The notes under the pieces: model-generated
Told to the model about the DNA's origin: nothing
The model's database searches: none
What the model saw: only the letters and a program-made list of their open reading frames with translations
Translations under genes and position numbers: made by a program
Part shown: piece by piece, positions 27,459-35,825 of the stretch
How the letters are laid out: each line of letters starts with the position of its first letter
Position numbering within the stretch: the first letter of the stretch is position 1
Assembly (NCBI GenBank): GCA_964494085.1
Contig: CAZBQJ010000002.1
Location: 1-64,000 of the forward strand
Length of the DNA stretch: 64,000 nucleotides
Direction: 5' to 3'
Source: CAZBQJ01 sp964494085
GTDB lineage: Bacteria > Patescibacteriota > Gracilibacteria > UBA1369

Positions 27459-28625
27459 GTGAACCACCCAACCCATCATCCTCATACCCTCACAGCGCAT
27501 AAATTTCTGATTTTAGTATTAACAATGCTAAGTTTTACTCTTAATAGTGTCACTTTCGCTCAGATCACTCAGGATCCTATCGCTATCACTCTCAACCCAC
27601 GCGATGATATCGAGGGGAAACCTCCAGCCCTCAATTATGAAATCAAGCCTACCAAGAGTCGGGAAGATGTCCTCACAGTACGCAATAATTCCAAAACCAT
27701 CAGTTATCAATTCCAGGTCTACGCAGCTGACGCCATTCAAAGCAGTGAAGGCGGCAGTGCCTACACATTATCCAATCAACCTCAAAATCATATCGGCAAC
27801 TGGGTTAGTTTTGCCCAATCCACACAAACCGTCGCCCCCGGACAAACCCTCATAGTTCCATATCAAATCACTATCCCCGCCCAAGTTACTCCGGGGACTT
27901 ACCAGGGTGGCTTGATCGTCCAGTTGACCGGTGCAAATAGTAGCGATTCAGCTCAAATCAAAGTTGTCACCAGATTAATCGAGCCCATTATTGTTTCCAT
28001 TCCAGGCCGTAAAACTATCGACTATAGTTTAGATGATTTCAGTTATGAACAAATCGCCGGTACCCCCAATTTTTACCTGAAGTTTTCCAATAAAGGCAAT
28101 GTCCTCTTGCGTGGAGAAATCGATTTACATATCGCCGGTACTCTTCTAAATAAGCCTTATTCTATTAGTTTGAACCATCCCACCATTCTCCAGGATTCCA
28201 ATTTTGAAAAGTCTTTCTCCTTCCGGAATCCTCCCCTCTTTGGCAGTTATCAAGCCGATCTGGATTTCCAAGTTTATCAATATGATGTAAACAAAGAACA
28301 ATTTGTTTTTCTGAACAGTATCCATAAATCCATCCACTTTAGGATTGTTCCCTATGGTTTACTGATCGCTTTCATACTTTTACTGGTACTGATAATCCTG
28401 GCTGAACGCTGGAGAGGCACTCATCTCCAAAAATTATCCAAAGATACTTTTATCCATAAAGTCAAAAAAGGGGAAACAATTGCCTCCATATCGGCTATCT
28501 ATCAAGTCGATTGGCATACCATCATTAAAATGAATCATTTGAAGCGACCTTATACCATATCCGCCGGAGACACACTGATTCTGCCCTTTCCAGAAGCCAA
28601 AACCTCATTGAAACTCCCCCATTGA
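27459..28625 (+). CDS. DUF916-like membrane protein with C-terminal LysM (P3)
   Basis: This 388-residue protein starts with GTG at 27459, without a Shine-Dalgarno. A signal peptide ends near TFAQ (residue 35). The DUF916-like domains contain VLTVRNNSKTISYQFQVYAA, VAPGQTLIVPYQITIPAQV and TPGTYQGGLIV. The second domain (FYLKFSNKGNVLLRGEIDL) is like those in P1 and P4. A membrane helix lies at about 299-316 and a basic stretch (ERWRGTHLQK) precedes the LysM at about 331-377 (HKVKKGETIASISAIYQV, ISAGDTLILPF). The topology again predicts a cytoplasmic LysM. The likely partner is the secreted protein S3, 85 bp downstream. Confidence 0.82.
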   Translation: MNHPTHHPHTLTAHKFLILVLTMLSFTLNSVTFAQITQDPIAITLNPRDDIEGKPPALNYEIKPTKSREDVLTVRNNSKTISYQFQVYAADAIQSSEGGSAYTLSNQPQNHIGNWVSFAQSTQTVAPGQTLIVPYQITIPAQVTPGTYQGGLIVQLTGANSSDSAQIKVVTRLIEPIIVSIPGRKTIDYSLDDFSYEQIAGTPNFYLKFSNKGNVLLRGEIDLHIAGTLLNKPYSISLNHPTILQDSNFEKSFSFRNPPLFGSYQADLDFQVYQYDVNKEQFVFLNSIHKSIHFRIVPYGLLIAFILLLVLIILAERWRGTHLQKLSKDTFIHKVKKGETIASISAIYQVDWHTIIKMNHLKRPYTISAGDTLILPFPEAKTSLKLPH

Positions 28626-28644
28626 TTTTCTCCGCCCAGAAATA

Positions 28645-28673
28645 TTGACATATCAGTGAAATGTCTATAGAAT
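28645..28673 (+). promoter_or_regulatory. near-consensus promoter of S3
   Basis: TTGACA (28645-28650), a 17-bp spacer and TAGAAT (28668-28673). The leader of about 30 nt is extremely A-rich. With the downstream terminator it makes S3 a strong single-gene unit inside the cluster. Confidence 0.82.
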
Positions 28674-28710
28674 AACTAGAAAGCTTTAAATTATTAACAA
28701 AAACAAAAAC

Positions 28711-29382
28711 ATGAAAAAGCTGGCAACAATTCTCGCTCTCACCGGAGTCGTAGCCAATCTCGGCTTCGCCACCACCTTTGCCGAAGTTTCAACCGGATCA
28801 CAAACGATAGAATGCAATTCATTTGGAAATTATAGTCTCATTGCCCCAGCCGACCTAGGCTTCTATCAGAGAACTACAAATTTCTATAATGAAACCTCAG
28901 CCCCACTTGAAACCTCCGTAGGTCCCGGCGCACCTATTCTCGTCGTTACAGATACTCGTGGCTATGACAGCACTGCAGCTGATTGTGGAGCAGGCTTTAC
29001 TCTCTCTGTCCAAAGTAATGGTTTGGCTTTTGGAGATTATAACATTAACCTTGGCACCGGTTCATTTAATAATACCGATTTAAGTGAAGATGTAGGAGGA
29101 ATCACAGAATCATCTCCTGAAACATTGATTGGAGCCGCAGCATTAGTAAATACTATATCAGAGTCAACAAACCAGCCAATAGAGACCAGTGTCACACTAA
29201 TGACCTCTTCAGAAGCATTTTATGGAGATGTAACCTTCGCCCTCAACACAGGCAATGCTGACAACCAAAACTCTACAGTGCTTAAAGCCCTTCATGACAA
29301 ACTCGAAGATGTAAACGGAGCATATGTAGGCCCTATTCCTGCAGGTGATTATACAGGAGACATCACCTTCACTTTAGCTTAA
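28711..29382 (+). CDS. secreted surface protein, separately transcribed (S3)
   Basis: This 223-residue protein has a signal peptide cleaved near TFAE (residue 25). The mature part is acidic, Thr/Ser/Asn-rich beta sequence with two cysteines, and ends in GDYTGDITFTLA, the terminal motif of the cluster's secreted proteins. It lacks a membrane anchor. Its near-consensus promoter, A-rich leader and strong terminator make it the best candidate for an abundant surface protein. P3, directly upstream, is the likely anchor. Sequence features outside the C-terminus are not recognised. Confidence 0.75.
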   Translation: MKKLATILALTGVVANLGFATTFAEVSTGSQTIECNSFGNYSLIAPADLGFYQRTTNFYNETSAPLETSVGPGAPILVVTDTRGYDSTAADCGAGFTLSVQSNGLAFGDYNINLGTGSFNNTDLSEDVGGITESSPETLIGAAALVNTISESTNQPIETSVTLMTSSEAFYGDVTFALNTGNADNQNSTVLKALHDKLEDVNGAYVGPIPAGDYTGDITFTLA

Positions 29383-29408
29383 AAAGCAGATATAAACACA
29401 CTGAATCA

Positions 29409-29438
29409 AGCCATCTTTTCCCCAAAAGATGGCTTTTT
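29409..29438 (+). terminator. intrinsic terminator after S3
   Basis: An 11-bp perfect stem (AGCCATCTTTT, loop CCCC) is followed by a T-run, 27 bp after the S3 stop. Confidence 0.85.
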
Positions 29439-29453
29439 AAAATCCTCAAAAAA

Positions 29454-29462
29454 TGTTATAAT
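29454..29462 (+). promoter_or_regulatory. extended -10 promoter of the P4-S4-P5 unit
   Basis: TGT precedes TATAAT (29457-29462), an extended -10. No good -35 is seen, because that position falls in the S3 terminator T-run. The leader to the ATG at 29498 is about 28 nt. Confidence 0.6.
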
Positions 29463-29497
29463 TAACTCTGTTAAATATATTGGAATTAAAAATAAAA

Positions 29498-30640
29498 ATG
29501 AGTATTCGGCGTCAATTAATCAGCTTCCTATTCTTTACCCTGATTTTCTTTCAGACTTCTGTTTGTTTCGCCCTAAAAGGATATGCAGTTAAAATTGATG
29601 AACATGACTTACAGAAGAATTCCTATAATTTTACTTATAATGAAGGCGGCCAGCTATCCGACCACTTTACCGTGATCAACCTCAGTGAGAGTGACCCACT
29701 TTCAGTGGATTTTACCGGCGTCGATGCCATCAATAATGATGCAGGATTTTTAAATTTCAAAAATAATTCTGCTGAACAACTTTTTCTGGGGAAATGGATT
29801 CATTTCAATCCGCAAAGTATTACTTTAAAACCCGGTGAAAAAAAACAAATTGACTTCACTGTCACTCCTCCTCCCGATGCCCTGCCAGGAGTATATATCG
29901 GTGGTATCAGTATTCAGGGTGCGGACATGGAACCCATCGACTCAACTTCTCAACCTACCCAAGCCTTCAGAGCCACAGTCAAAACCCGCTTTGTCAAAAA
30001 GGTCTATCTACAAATACCCGGTACTGTAGTCAGTCAGGGTGATGTCAAAGACTTTCAATTCAGCACTAATAATAATGGCCTGTACTTCACTTTTGATATA
30101 GTAAATAGCGGAAATAGCCTACTCCAGGCTAAGGGTGCCATCACAGTTACTGGAGGTCCTTCGAACATCAATCTAAGCATACCGGTAAAAATCAACTCTA
30201 TCCAAGGTGGAACATCTTCTCCTACCAGGATAGCCTGGCCCAATAGCAAAAATGTTTGGGGGAATTATCAAGCCGTCCTTGATCTCGATCTTCAACAATA
30301 TGACCCCTTTAAAGAAGAATTATTAGATTTAAAAAGTGTAAATTTAAGTACTTCCATACAAATCATCCCTTGGAATTACATCGGCATGATAGCCGGATCA
30401 ATCCTGCTGATTATCTTAATTGTTACTTTCATTGTTGTCAGGAAAAAGCTCTATCTAAAGAATTGTGAACCCTATACTGTACGAGCTGGTGACACTATCA
30501 AGACAGTCGCCACCCGTCATCAAATGAGTTGGCAAAAATTAGCAAAAATAAATAAACTCTCTGCACCTTTTGAATTAACCCCAAATACTAGTATTTTGGT
30601 GAGAAAAACTTTTATCAAAACCAATGAAAACCAATCATAA
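29498..30640 (+). CDS. DUF916-like membrane protein with C-terminal LysM (P4)
   Basis: This protein has 380 residues from the ATG at 29498, chosen over a TTG at 29480 because it begins the signal peptide. Two DUF916-like domains (HFTVINLSESDPLSVDFTGV, LKPGEKKQIDFTVTPP, LPGVYIGGISI) precede a membrane helix at about 294-314, a basic segment (RKKLYLK) and LysM at about 325-370 (YTVRAGDTIKTVATRHQM, LTPNTSILV). It overlaps S4 by 17 nt. The order P4-S4-P5 repeats the alternation of anchored and secreted proteins seen from 18155. Confidence 0.82.
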   Translation: MSIRRQLISFLFFTLIFFQTSVCFALKGYAVKIDEHDLQKNSYNFTYNEGGQLSDHFTVINLSESDPLSVDFTGVDAINNDAGFLNFKNNSAEQLFLGKWIHFNPQSITLKPGEKKQIDFTVTPPPDALPGVYIGGISIQGADMEPIDSTSQPTQAFRATVKTRFVKKVYLQIPGTVVSQGDVKDFQFSTNNNGLYFTFDIVNSGNSLLQAKGAITVTGGPSNINLSIPVKINSIQGGTSSPTRIAWPNSKNVWGNYQAVLDLDLQQYDPFKEELLDLKSVNLSTSIQIIPWNYIGMIAGSILLIILIVTFIVVRKKLYLKNCEPYTVRAGDTIKTVATRHQMSWQKLAKINKLSAPFELTPNTSILVRKTFIKTNENQS

Positions 30641-31337
30641 AACAATCTTTGTCCTGGCAGCAATCTCCCTCAATCTGATTGTTTCAATCGGCCTATCTTT
30701 AGCAGAAAGTGCAGCTGGGACTATTGGCATCACTAATTGTACAGTCAATTGTTTTTCACTTAGCACCGTAACATCATTATCGCTCAACGGCACTCAATTT
30801 ATTGATAATAATAGTAAAAACTTCTATCTCTACAGCTTCTATGATTTAGGTAATAAAGTCAGCATCAAAAATGCCCTGGAAAACACCGGTTTTGAGTTAT
30901 CAGTAATCAGTTCAAAACTAACTAATACTTCAGATCCCAGTATTCAGATACCTTACAGCCAAATCGGAATATTAAGTTTCAATGATTCTCCCACCCAGTC
31001 GATTGATGCCAGCCGGATAAATACCGACACTCCCATTGAATCCAACATCGATCCGGTAGTTATCGGTCAAACCTCTGAGCCTTTCGACCAAAGTGCCCTC
31101 AAAGCTCATATCGATAATCAGGACAATATCGAAAACTACTATACTTACTTCAGTGGTACAGGAGCCAATAGCGATCCTATCGATATAGTTTCCGGTCCAA
31201 ATGATGATAACTCCATGGGTAATTTTAATTTTGGAATATCGACAATCGTCAAATTACCAGATCGTTCTATCAGTGATCTGGGTGTTAGAGCTGGTCAATA
31301 CAATTTAACTTTAACCTTTTCCTTAATAAGTACATGA
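30624..31337 (+). CDS. secreted surface protein (S4)
   Basis: This 237-residue protein has a signal peptide ending near SLAES (residue 30). The mature part is Ser/Asn/Ile-rich with an early pair of cysteines (NCTVNCF), and the C-terminus is AGQYNLTLTFSLIST, a version of the cluster motif. It overlaps P4 by 17 nt and P5 by 4 nt (ATGA), so the three genes are likely co-translated. There is no anchor or recognisable enzymatic domain. Confidence 0.73.
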   Translation: MKTNHKTIFVLAAISLNLIVSIGLSLAESAAGTIGITNCTVNCFSLSTVTSLSLNGTQFIDNNSKNFYLYSFYDLGNKVSIKNALENTGFELSVISSKLTNTSDPSIQIPYSQIGILSFNDSPTQSIDASRINTDTPIESNIDPVVIGQTSEPFDQSALKAHIDNQDNIENYYTYFSGTGANSDPIDIVSGPNDDNSMGNFNFGISTIVKLPDRSISDLGVRAGQYNLTLTFSLIST

Positions 31338-31987
31338 AGACCAAAATATGGCTGGCCACCACTTTAGCCACCTTCCTATTCATTGCATCCGCACAAGCCG
31401 CTTCAACTCTCACGCCGAAAGGTTTTAGTGCTAAACCAACTTTTCCAAATAAAAACAATCCGGAACAATTCACCTATCAGGTCCTGCCTGGAGGTCAAAT
31501 CAAAGACACCATCTCCGTGTCAAACAATGAAGATTCGCCCATCAGTGTAAACCTCTATTCAACCGATTCAATTGTCCAAGATGGTAAAACCAGTTTCAAA
31601 TTGGAAAGCGATGACCAACAAGAGTTAGGGCAATGGGTGACATTGGAAAAAACTCATTTCGATGTACCGGCGCATACCACAGAAGATATAAATTTCGAGA
31701 TCAATGTGCCTGATACTGTACAAACAAAAGACTTTCTCGGAGGAATCTCTACAGAAGTCAGTTCTCCTACCGTAAAAGACGGCCAGAACATTACTACGAA
31801 ATTTCGTATTATCAACAAAATCAACCTCCAGGTAACCGATGATCCACAGCCCATCGAAAAGATGTCTCCCACTCCACTCGTCGGCTCCCCCACCATCGCT
31901 CAGATCTATCTTTATGGGTCAATTGCTTTGTTTGTCATAGTTGTGGGATATATAGCTGTTCAAGGGATCAAAAAAAGGAAATCCTGA
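31334..31987 (+). CDS. short DUF916-like membrane-anchored protein (P5)
   Basis: This 217-residue protein has a signal peptide (about 1-22), one DUF916-like domain (VLPGGQIKDTISVSNNEDS, FDVPAHTTEDINFEINVP, KDFLGGISTEV), a linker and a C-terminal membrane helix (about 188-210) with a short Lys/Arg tail. It has the same plan as P2. It ends with TGA, showing TGA is a stop in this genome. It is the last gene of the surface cluster; an O-antigen-ligase-like gene follows after 55 bp. Confidence 0.78.
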   Translation: MKTKIWLATTLATFLFIASAQAASTLTPKGFSAKPTFPNKNNPEQFTYQVLPGGQIKDTISVSNNEDSPISVNLYSTDSIVQDGKTSFKLESDDQQELGQWVTLEKTHFDVPAHTTEDINFEINVPDTVQTKDFLGGISTEVSSPTVKDGQNITTKFRIINKINLQVTDDPQPIEKMSPTPLVGSPTIAQIYLYGSIALFVIVVGYIAVQGIKKRKS

Positions 31988-32042
31988 TTATTCCGTAAAT
32001 TCAGATAATCTGTTAGGATAAAAGCGAATTATCTTCCCTTCG

Positions 32043-33434
32043 ATGTCTTTAGCAAAACTATTATTCGGCCTGGTTTCAGCAATTCTGGCGGGGATCATCA
32101 CCTATCTCGCCCTGACCTCTACTCAGAGCGCACTTTTAGTCTTTTGTTTGGGAATCTACGCCGTTCTCAGTTACAAAAAACCTTTTTTTGGGCTTTGTTT
32201 GATTTTGTTATTACCGGTCTTGGGAGAATTTTCTCGTTTCGATTTTCTGGGAAAAAGTATCGTTCTCAGCGATTTAATCATTCCCATCTTTGAAATCGTC
32301 GTTCTACTAAAGTACAAAAAAACATTTTTCCATAAAAATTTACGCCTGATACTTCTCAGTATATTCACCTTCCTGAGCATTGCCTTATTTTCATTATTAT
32401 TCAGCTTTACCGTCCTAACTTCTGGCGAAGTCCTCCAAAGCGCCCTATATCTGATCAGGCTGACCCTTTACCTGGGGCTTTTCCCCATCAGTTACCTGAT
32501 CATCTCAGCTCAAAATATCCGCCAGCTGATCGTTTGGATAGCAGTTTCAGCAATTCTAGTAGCGATTTCCGGATTTATTCAAATGGTTTATTTACCGAGC
32601 CTGGAGCAACTCTCTCTCACCTCAGGCTATGATCCGCATATCAATCGTCTGGTTGGTAGTTGGTTGGACCCCAATTTTATCGGTGGATTTTTCGCGATTA
32701 TATCGCTGGTTTTACTGAGTTTATCTCTCTACGAAAGAAAGCAATCAACCAAAATCTTCTATTGGTTGACTACCGGCATATTATTGGCAGCTCTCTTTTT
32801 AACTTATTCCCGATCAGCATATTTAGCCTTTGCTACTGGTATCCTAGTACTTGGACTAATCAAAGGTCGTCGTTTATTGTTAATTTTCCTGATCATCGGA
32901 ACCCTGGGTATCGCTGTTTCAGACAGAGCCCAACAACGCGTCGGTGAATTGGTTACATCAGTTAATTCGATCCTCTTTGAAACTTCTGAAAATCCCGACC
33001 CGACCGCTCGCTTGCGACTCCAAAACTGGCAAGACACCTGGGGCCTGATCGACCAAAAACCCTTCCTGGGGCATGGCTATAACACCTTATCTTTCATCAA
33101 ATTAAATCAAGGACTGATCACCGATCAACAAGTCCATTCAGCCAGTGGCTCTGATTCCAGTTTACTCACTATCTTAGTCACCACAGGTATCATCGGACTG
33201 CTGACTTTCCTATTCATTCTATTTCTTTTATTCCAGGAGACTTTTCACAGTTGGTACAACTCCAAACACACCACTCTCCAAAAAGGCTTTGGGCTGGGCT
33301 TGTTCGCCGGCTCAATAGCACTTCTCGTTCATAGCAGTTTCGTCAACAGTCTGCTTTTCCCTCAAATAATGATTTACTTTTGGATCTTGGTCAGCATCCA
33401 ATACACCCTCTCCACTAATAAACGATCTGAGTGA
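32043..33434 (+). CDS. O-antigen ligase/polymerase family membrane protein
   Basis: This 463-residue protein has about 11-12 hydrophobic segments. The Wzy/WaaL signature region is visible: LVGSWLDPNFIGGFF, then LTYSRSAYLAFATG, and a large loop with RLRLQNWQDTWGLI, FLGHGYNTL and HSASGSDSSLL before the final helices. The family joins or polymerises lipid-linked glycans at the outer face of the membrane. The acceptor here could be a glycan or one of the surface proteins next door, which is inference from proximity. Its last 20 bases overlap the convergent anti-sigma gene. Confidence 0.85.
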   Translation: MSLAKLLFGLVSAILAGIITYLALTSTQSALLVFCLGIYAVLSYKKPFFGLCLILLLPVLGEFSRFDFLGKSIVLSDLIIPIFEIVVLLKYKKTFFHKNLRLILLSIFTFLSIALFSLLFSFTVLTSGEVLQSALYLIRLTLYLGLFPISYLIISAQNIRQLIVWIAVSAILVAISGFIQMVYLPSLEQLSLTSGYDPHINRLVGSWLDPNFIGGFFAIISLVLLSLSLYERKQSTKIFYWLTTGILLAALFLTYSRSAYLAFATGILVLGLIKGRRLLLIFLIIGTLGIAVSDRAQQRVGELVTSVNSILFETSENPDPTARLRLQNWQDTWGLIDQKPFLGHGYNTLSFIKLNQGLITDQQVHSASGSDSSLLTILVTTGIIGLLTFLFILFLLFQETFHSWYNSKHTTLQKGFGLGLFAGSIALLVHSSFVNSLLFPQIMIYFWILVSIQYTLSTNKRSE

Positions 33435-34587
33435 GAACTGTTAATTTTCCTTCGCGATACCCCAGTACCAAAACCTCTTTTATCTGACCATCTTCAAACA
33501 AAACCGCTTTGAATTGGTCCTTTTCAATTTTCATTACATTGATATAGTAGTCATTCTCCAAATCTTCATTTCCATTCGCCAGGTTATCCAGTAAGGCCGT
33601 TACCACTGCCTCATCCTGTTCACCTTGAAAATATATTCTCGCCGACCTTTGAAAAGTGGGCAAAGCCGGTGGCTGCATAATTTTCGCATTCGTAATCACT
33701 TCCGGCCTGATGATGATATTATCCTTGGCTGAGTCAGAAATCTCAGGAACCACTTCCGCTGGTCGGTTCTCTACATTTACCAATTGTTGGATTTGTCCAT
33801 GATCTTCAATTCTTCCGTTATTCTCTATCGGGATCGACTGAGCTGGTGCTGTATTTATAGTATTCTCGGTTAATTGGGGGTTTTCAGTTTTTATCACAAC
33901 ATCACCGGTAGACGGATTATTCTGACCATGAATGATTACAGCATTAGGCTGGGTATCCACGGGAGTTTCCCCTTTGGCCGGAGCCAGGGTGGGGGCCGGA
34001 GCAGGGGTATAAGTATAAATTTGAATAGTTGGTTTCGCTAACTTGACGGGGTCCGCTTCTCGAACAAAGGTCGGAGTAACTTTACTGTCATGATCTTCTG
34101 AATTAGTCGGCAAAGAACTTTTTTGATTTACTTGACGAGTTTTCGCTTTCATCAAGACATCTGCCGGAGGCATCACGCTGGCAGCCGAAAAAGTAACGAT
34201 CGTTGGCTCTGCCTCCACTCGCACATTTGCATTAGAAGAATCTTTGAGATCAGTTTGATCAGATTTCGAATCCTGATTTTTTTGTTCATTAACAATCGGC
34301 ACTATTTGCTGATTCGGCAATTCTACTTGCCAATTGCTGAAATTTGTCGCCACTATGGCCAAAACCGCCAGGACAGGAACTCCGGCCAATAAATACTTCA
34401 TTTGCAAAACTCTTTCCACCCAACTTGATTCCGCTTGTCTATCTAAGCCCAAATCAATTTTTTTCAGTAAACCGCTCCTTAACTCGGCTTTAAATTCAGG
34501 CCTCATTACAAAATCTTCTCTTGCTTTAGCCTTTTTAAGCGCTGATATGGTTTTTTCAAAATATTGTCCTTCCAATTTATCCATCAT
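33415..34587 (-). CDS. putative anti-sigma factor with one membrane helix
   Basis: This 390-residue protein starts at the ATG at 34587, inside the stop of the sigma gene (ATGA overlap). The N-terminal 65 residues are a charged cytoplasmic region, followed by a membrane helix (MKYLLAGVPVLAVLAIVA). A long Gln/Asn/Pro/Thr-rich extracytoplasmic linker leads to a C-terminal domain of about 100 residues with alternating strands (YYINVMKIEKDQFKAVLF). Position and topology fit an anti-sigma factor that holds the ECF sigma until an envelope signal. No ZAS zinc motif is seen, so it belongs to another class. The function is inferred from context. Confidence 0.7.
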   Translation of the reverse strand: MMDKLEGQYFEKTISALKKAKAREDFVMRPEFKAELRSGLLKKIDLGLDRQAESSWVERVLQMKYLLAGVPVLAVLAIVATNFSNWQVELPNQQIVPIVNEQKNQDSKSDQTDLKDSSNANVRVEAEPTIVTFSAASVMPPADVLMKAKTRQVNQKSSLPTNSEDHDSKVTPTFVREADPVKLAKPTIQIYTYTPAPAPTLAPAKGETPVDTQPNAVIIHGQNNPSTGDVVIKTENPQLTENTINTAPAQSIPIENNGRIEDHGQIQQLVNVENRPAEVVPEISDSAKDNIIIRPEVITNAKIMQPPALPTFQRSARIYFQGEQDEAVVTALLDNLANGNEDLENDYYINVMKIEKDQFKAVLFEDGQIKEVLVLGYREGKLTVLTQIVY

Positions 34588-35126
34588 TTCAACATTAATT
34601 GCTTTAATCTTTTCAAAGCTCTATATAGTTTTACACCCACATTATTTGCAGTAATTCCCATTATTTGACCTATTTCAATATTCGTTACTTCTTCAAAATA
34701 TTTTAAGCGAATCAATTCCCTATCTTCAAAATCAAGTTTTTCTAAAAGCTCTAAAATATATTCAGAATCTTCTCTGATACTCTCTTCCTCCACCAGATCA
34801 CCACTATCTTTCAACTCGGCTATTTCATCCAAATCCACTTTTTGCACACGATTATGTACTCGATACCATTTCAAAACATTGTTATGGGCAATCTTATATA
34901 ACCAGGCGGAGAAGGGATATCCTCTAGACTGATAGCTTTGCAAATGAGTCAAAGCATCATAGAAAGTTTGACTGACCAAATCTTCCGCAGTTTGTCTATC
35001 ACTGACTCTTCGCATTACATAACGGAAAATTTGTTCTAGATACTGATCATAAAGCTCAGCAAAACGCTGCGGGTCCTTTTTAGCCGCTTCTACCAGGGAA
35101 TTCTCCTTTTCTAAGCCGTTTTTCAT
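34584..35126 (-). CDS. ECF-type RNA polymerase sigma factor
   Basis: This 180-residue protein has Sigma-70 region 2 at about 20-85 (FAELYDQYLEQIFRYVMRRV, TAEDLVSQTFYDAL, FSAWLYKIAHN) and region 4 at about 125-178 (DREL with IRLKYFEEVTNIEI, a helix-turn-helix ending in LYRALKRLKQ). There is no region 1 or 3, as in group IV sigma factors. It is preceded by a consensus housekeeping promoter and coupled to the anti-sigma gene by a 4-nt overlap. Its regulon is unknown; the adjacent surface cluster is a candidate, but the promoters read there look like housekeeping type. Confidence 0.92.
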   Translation of the reverse strand: MKNGLEKENSLVEAAKKDPQRFAELYDQYLEQIFRYVMRRVSDRQTAEDLVSQTFYDALTHLQSYQSRGYPFSAWLYKIAHNNVLKWYRVHNRVQKVDLDEIAELKDSGDLVEEESIREDSEYILELLEKLDFEDRELIRLKYFEEVTNIEIGQIMGITANNVGVKLYRALKRLKQLMLK

Positions 35127-35147
35127 AGTTTAACGCGTAAGAGAGGA

Positions 35148-35176
35148 ATTTAAACAGAAAACCTTAGAGATGTCAA
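35148..35176 (-). promoter_or_regulatory. consensus promoter of the sigma/anti-sigma operon
   Basis: The minus strand reads TTGACA (35171-35176), a 17-bp spacer and TTAAAT (35148-35153). The leader is about 15 nt and lacks a Shine-Dalgarno. Confidence 0.75.
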
Positions 35177-35250
35177 TACCCTGCTGCCTAATCAAAGTGT
35201 TAATTTACCCTAGAGTCAAATTCTCTTTCGATCAATTTTCCTCTAGCACC

Positions 35251-35279
35251 TTTTACAATCCTCTAATTCATGCTACATT
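35251..35279 (+). promoter_or_regulatory. possible promoter for the gene at 35301
   Basis: TTTTAC (35251-35256), 17 bp, then TACATT (35274-35279) preceded by TGC. Both boxes are imperfect, but the spacing and the extended -10 support it. Confidence 0.4.
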
Positions 35280-35300
35280 ACAAAAAATTATCAATCATTT

Positions 35301-35822
35301 ATGAACTTCGATTCAATTTGGACTGACCCCGAGGCCCTTGGCCAGGTGGTCGGCGCAATAATAGGCGTTATTGGACTTTTCGTCGGCACATTCATTACCA
35401 TTTTCACCTCCTTTATTATTCGGCACATGGACATTCGGAGAGAGCGTCGTAGAGAAAGCGTTGAAATGGAAAAAGCCAGGAAAGAAAAACAGTTTGCCCT
35501 TCAGCAAGAAATCTATTCACAATTCATCTCTGAGTTGGCCGCCTTTGAAAATTTTCTCACTAAAAAAGCTTCTGATCTATCTGTGAAAAACCTGGATAAT
35601 TTTGACAATGAGTGGACTCGCACCGAAATCAAAGTTGATCTCGTCGCCAGTGATCATGTTCGCGAGTTAAAAGATCGACTATCTACAGCACTGATAGATT
35701 TGGCTGAAGATAAATTCTCTCAAAAAGATCATAGTAAAGAGATCAGTCTCAGCTCGGAATACAGGAAAGATCGCACCGCTCTGCTCGACGCCATTCGAGA
35801 AGAAATGGAGATCACTCACTAA
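35301..35822 (+). CDS. membrane-anchored coiled-coil protein, unknown function
   Basis: This 173-residue protein has one N-terminal membrane helix (about 14-39, Gly/Ile/Phe-rich). A strongly basic stretch (RHMDIRRERRRESVEMEKAR) follows, which would face the cytoplasm, and the remaining charged helical region is probably coiled coil. No family is recognised. It starts a two-gene unit with the proline-rich membrane protein 3 bp downstream. Confidence 0.65.
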   Translation: MNFDSIWTDPEALGQVVGAIIGVIGLFVGTFITIFTSFIIRHMDIRRERRRESVEMEKARKEKQFALQQEIYSQFISELAAFENFLTKKASDLSVKNLDNFDNEWTRTEIKVDLVASDHVRELKDRLSTALIDLAEDKFSQKDHSKEISLSSEYRKDRTALLDAIREEMEITH

Positions 35823-35825
35823 ACT

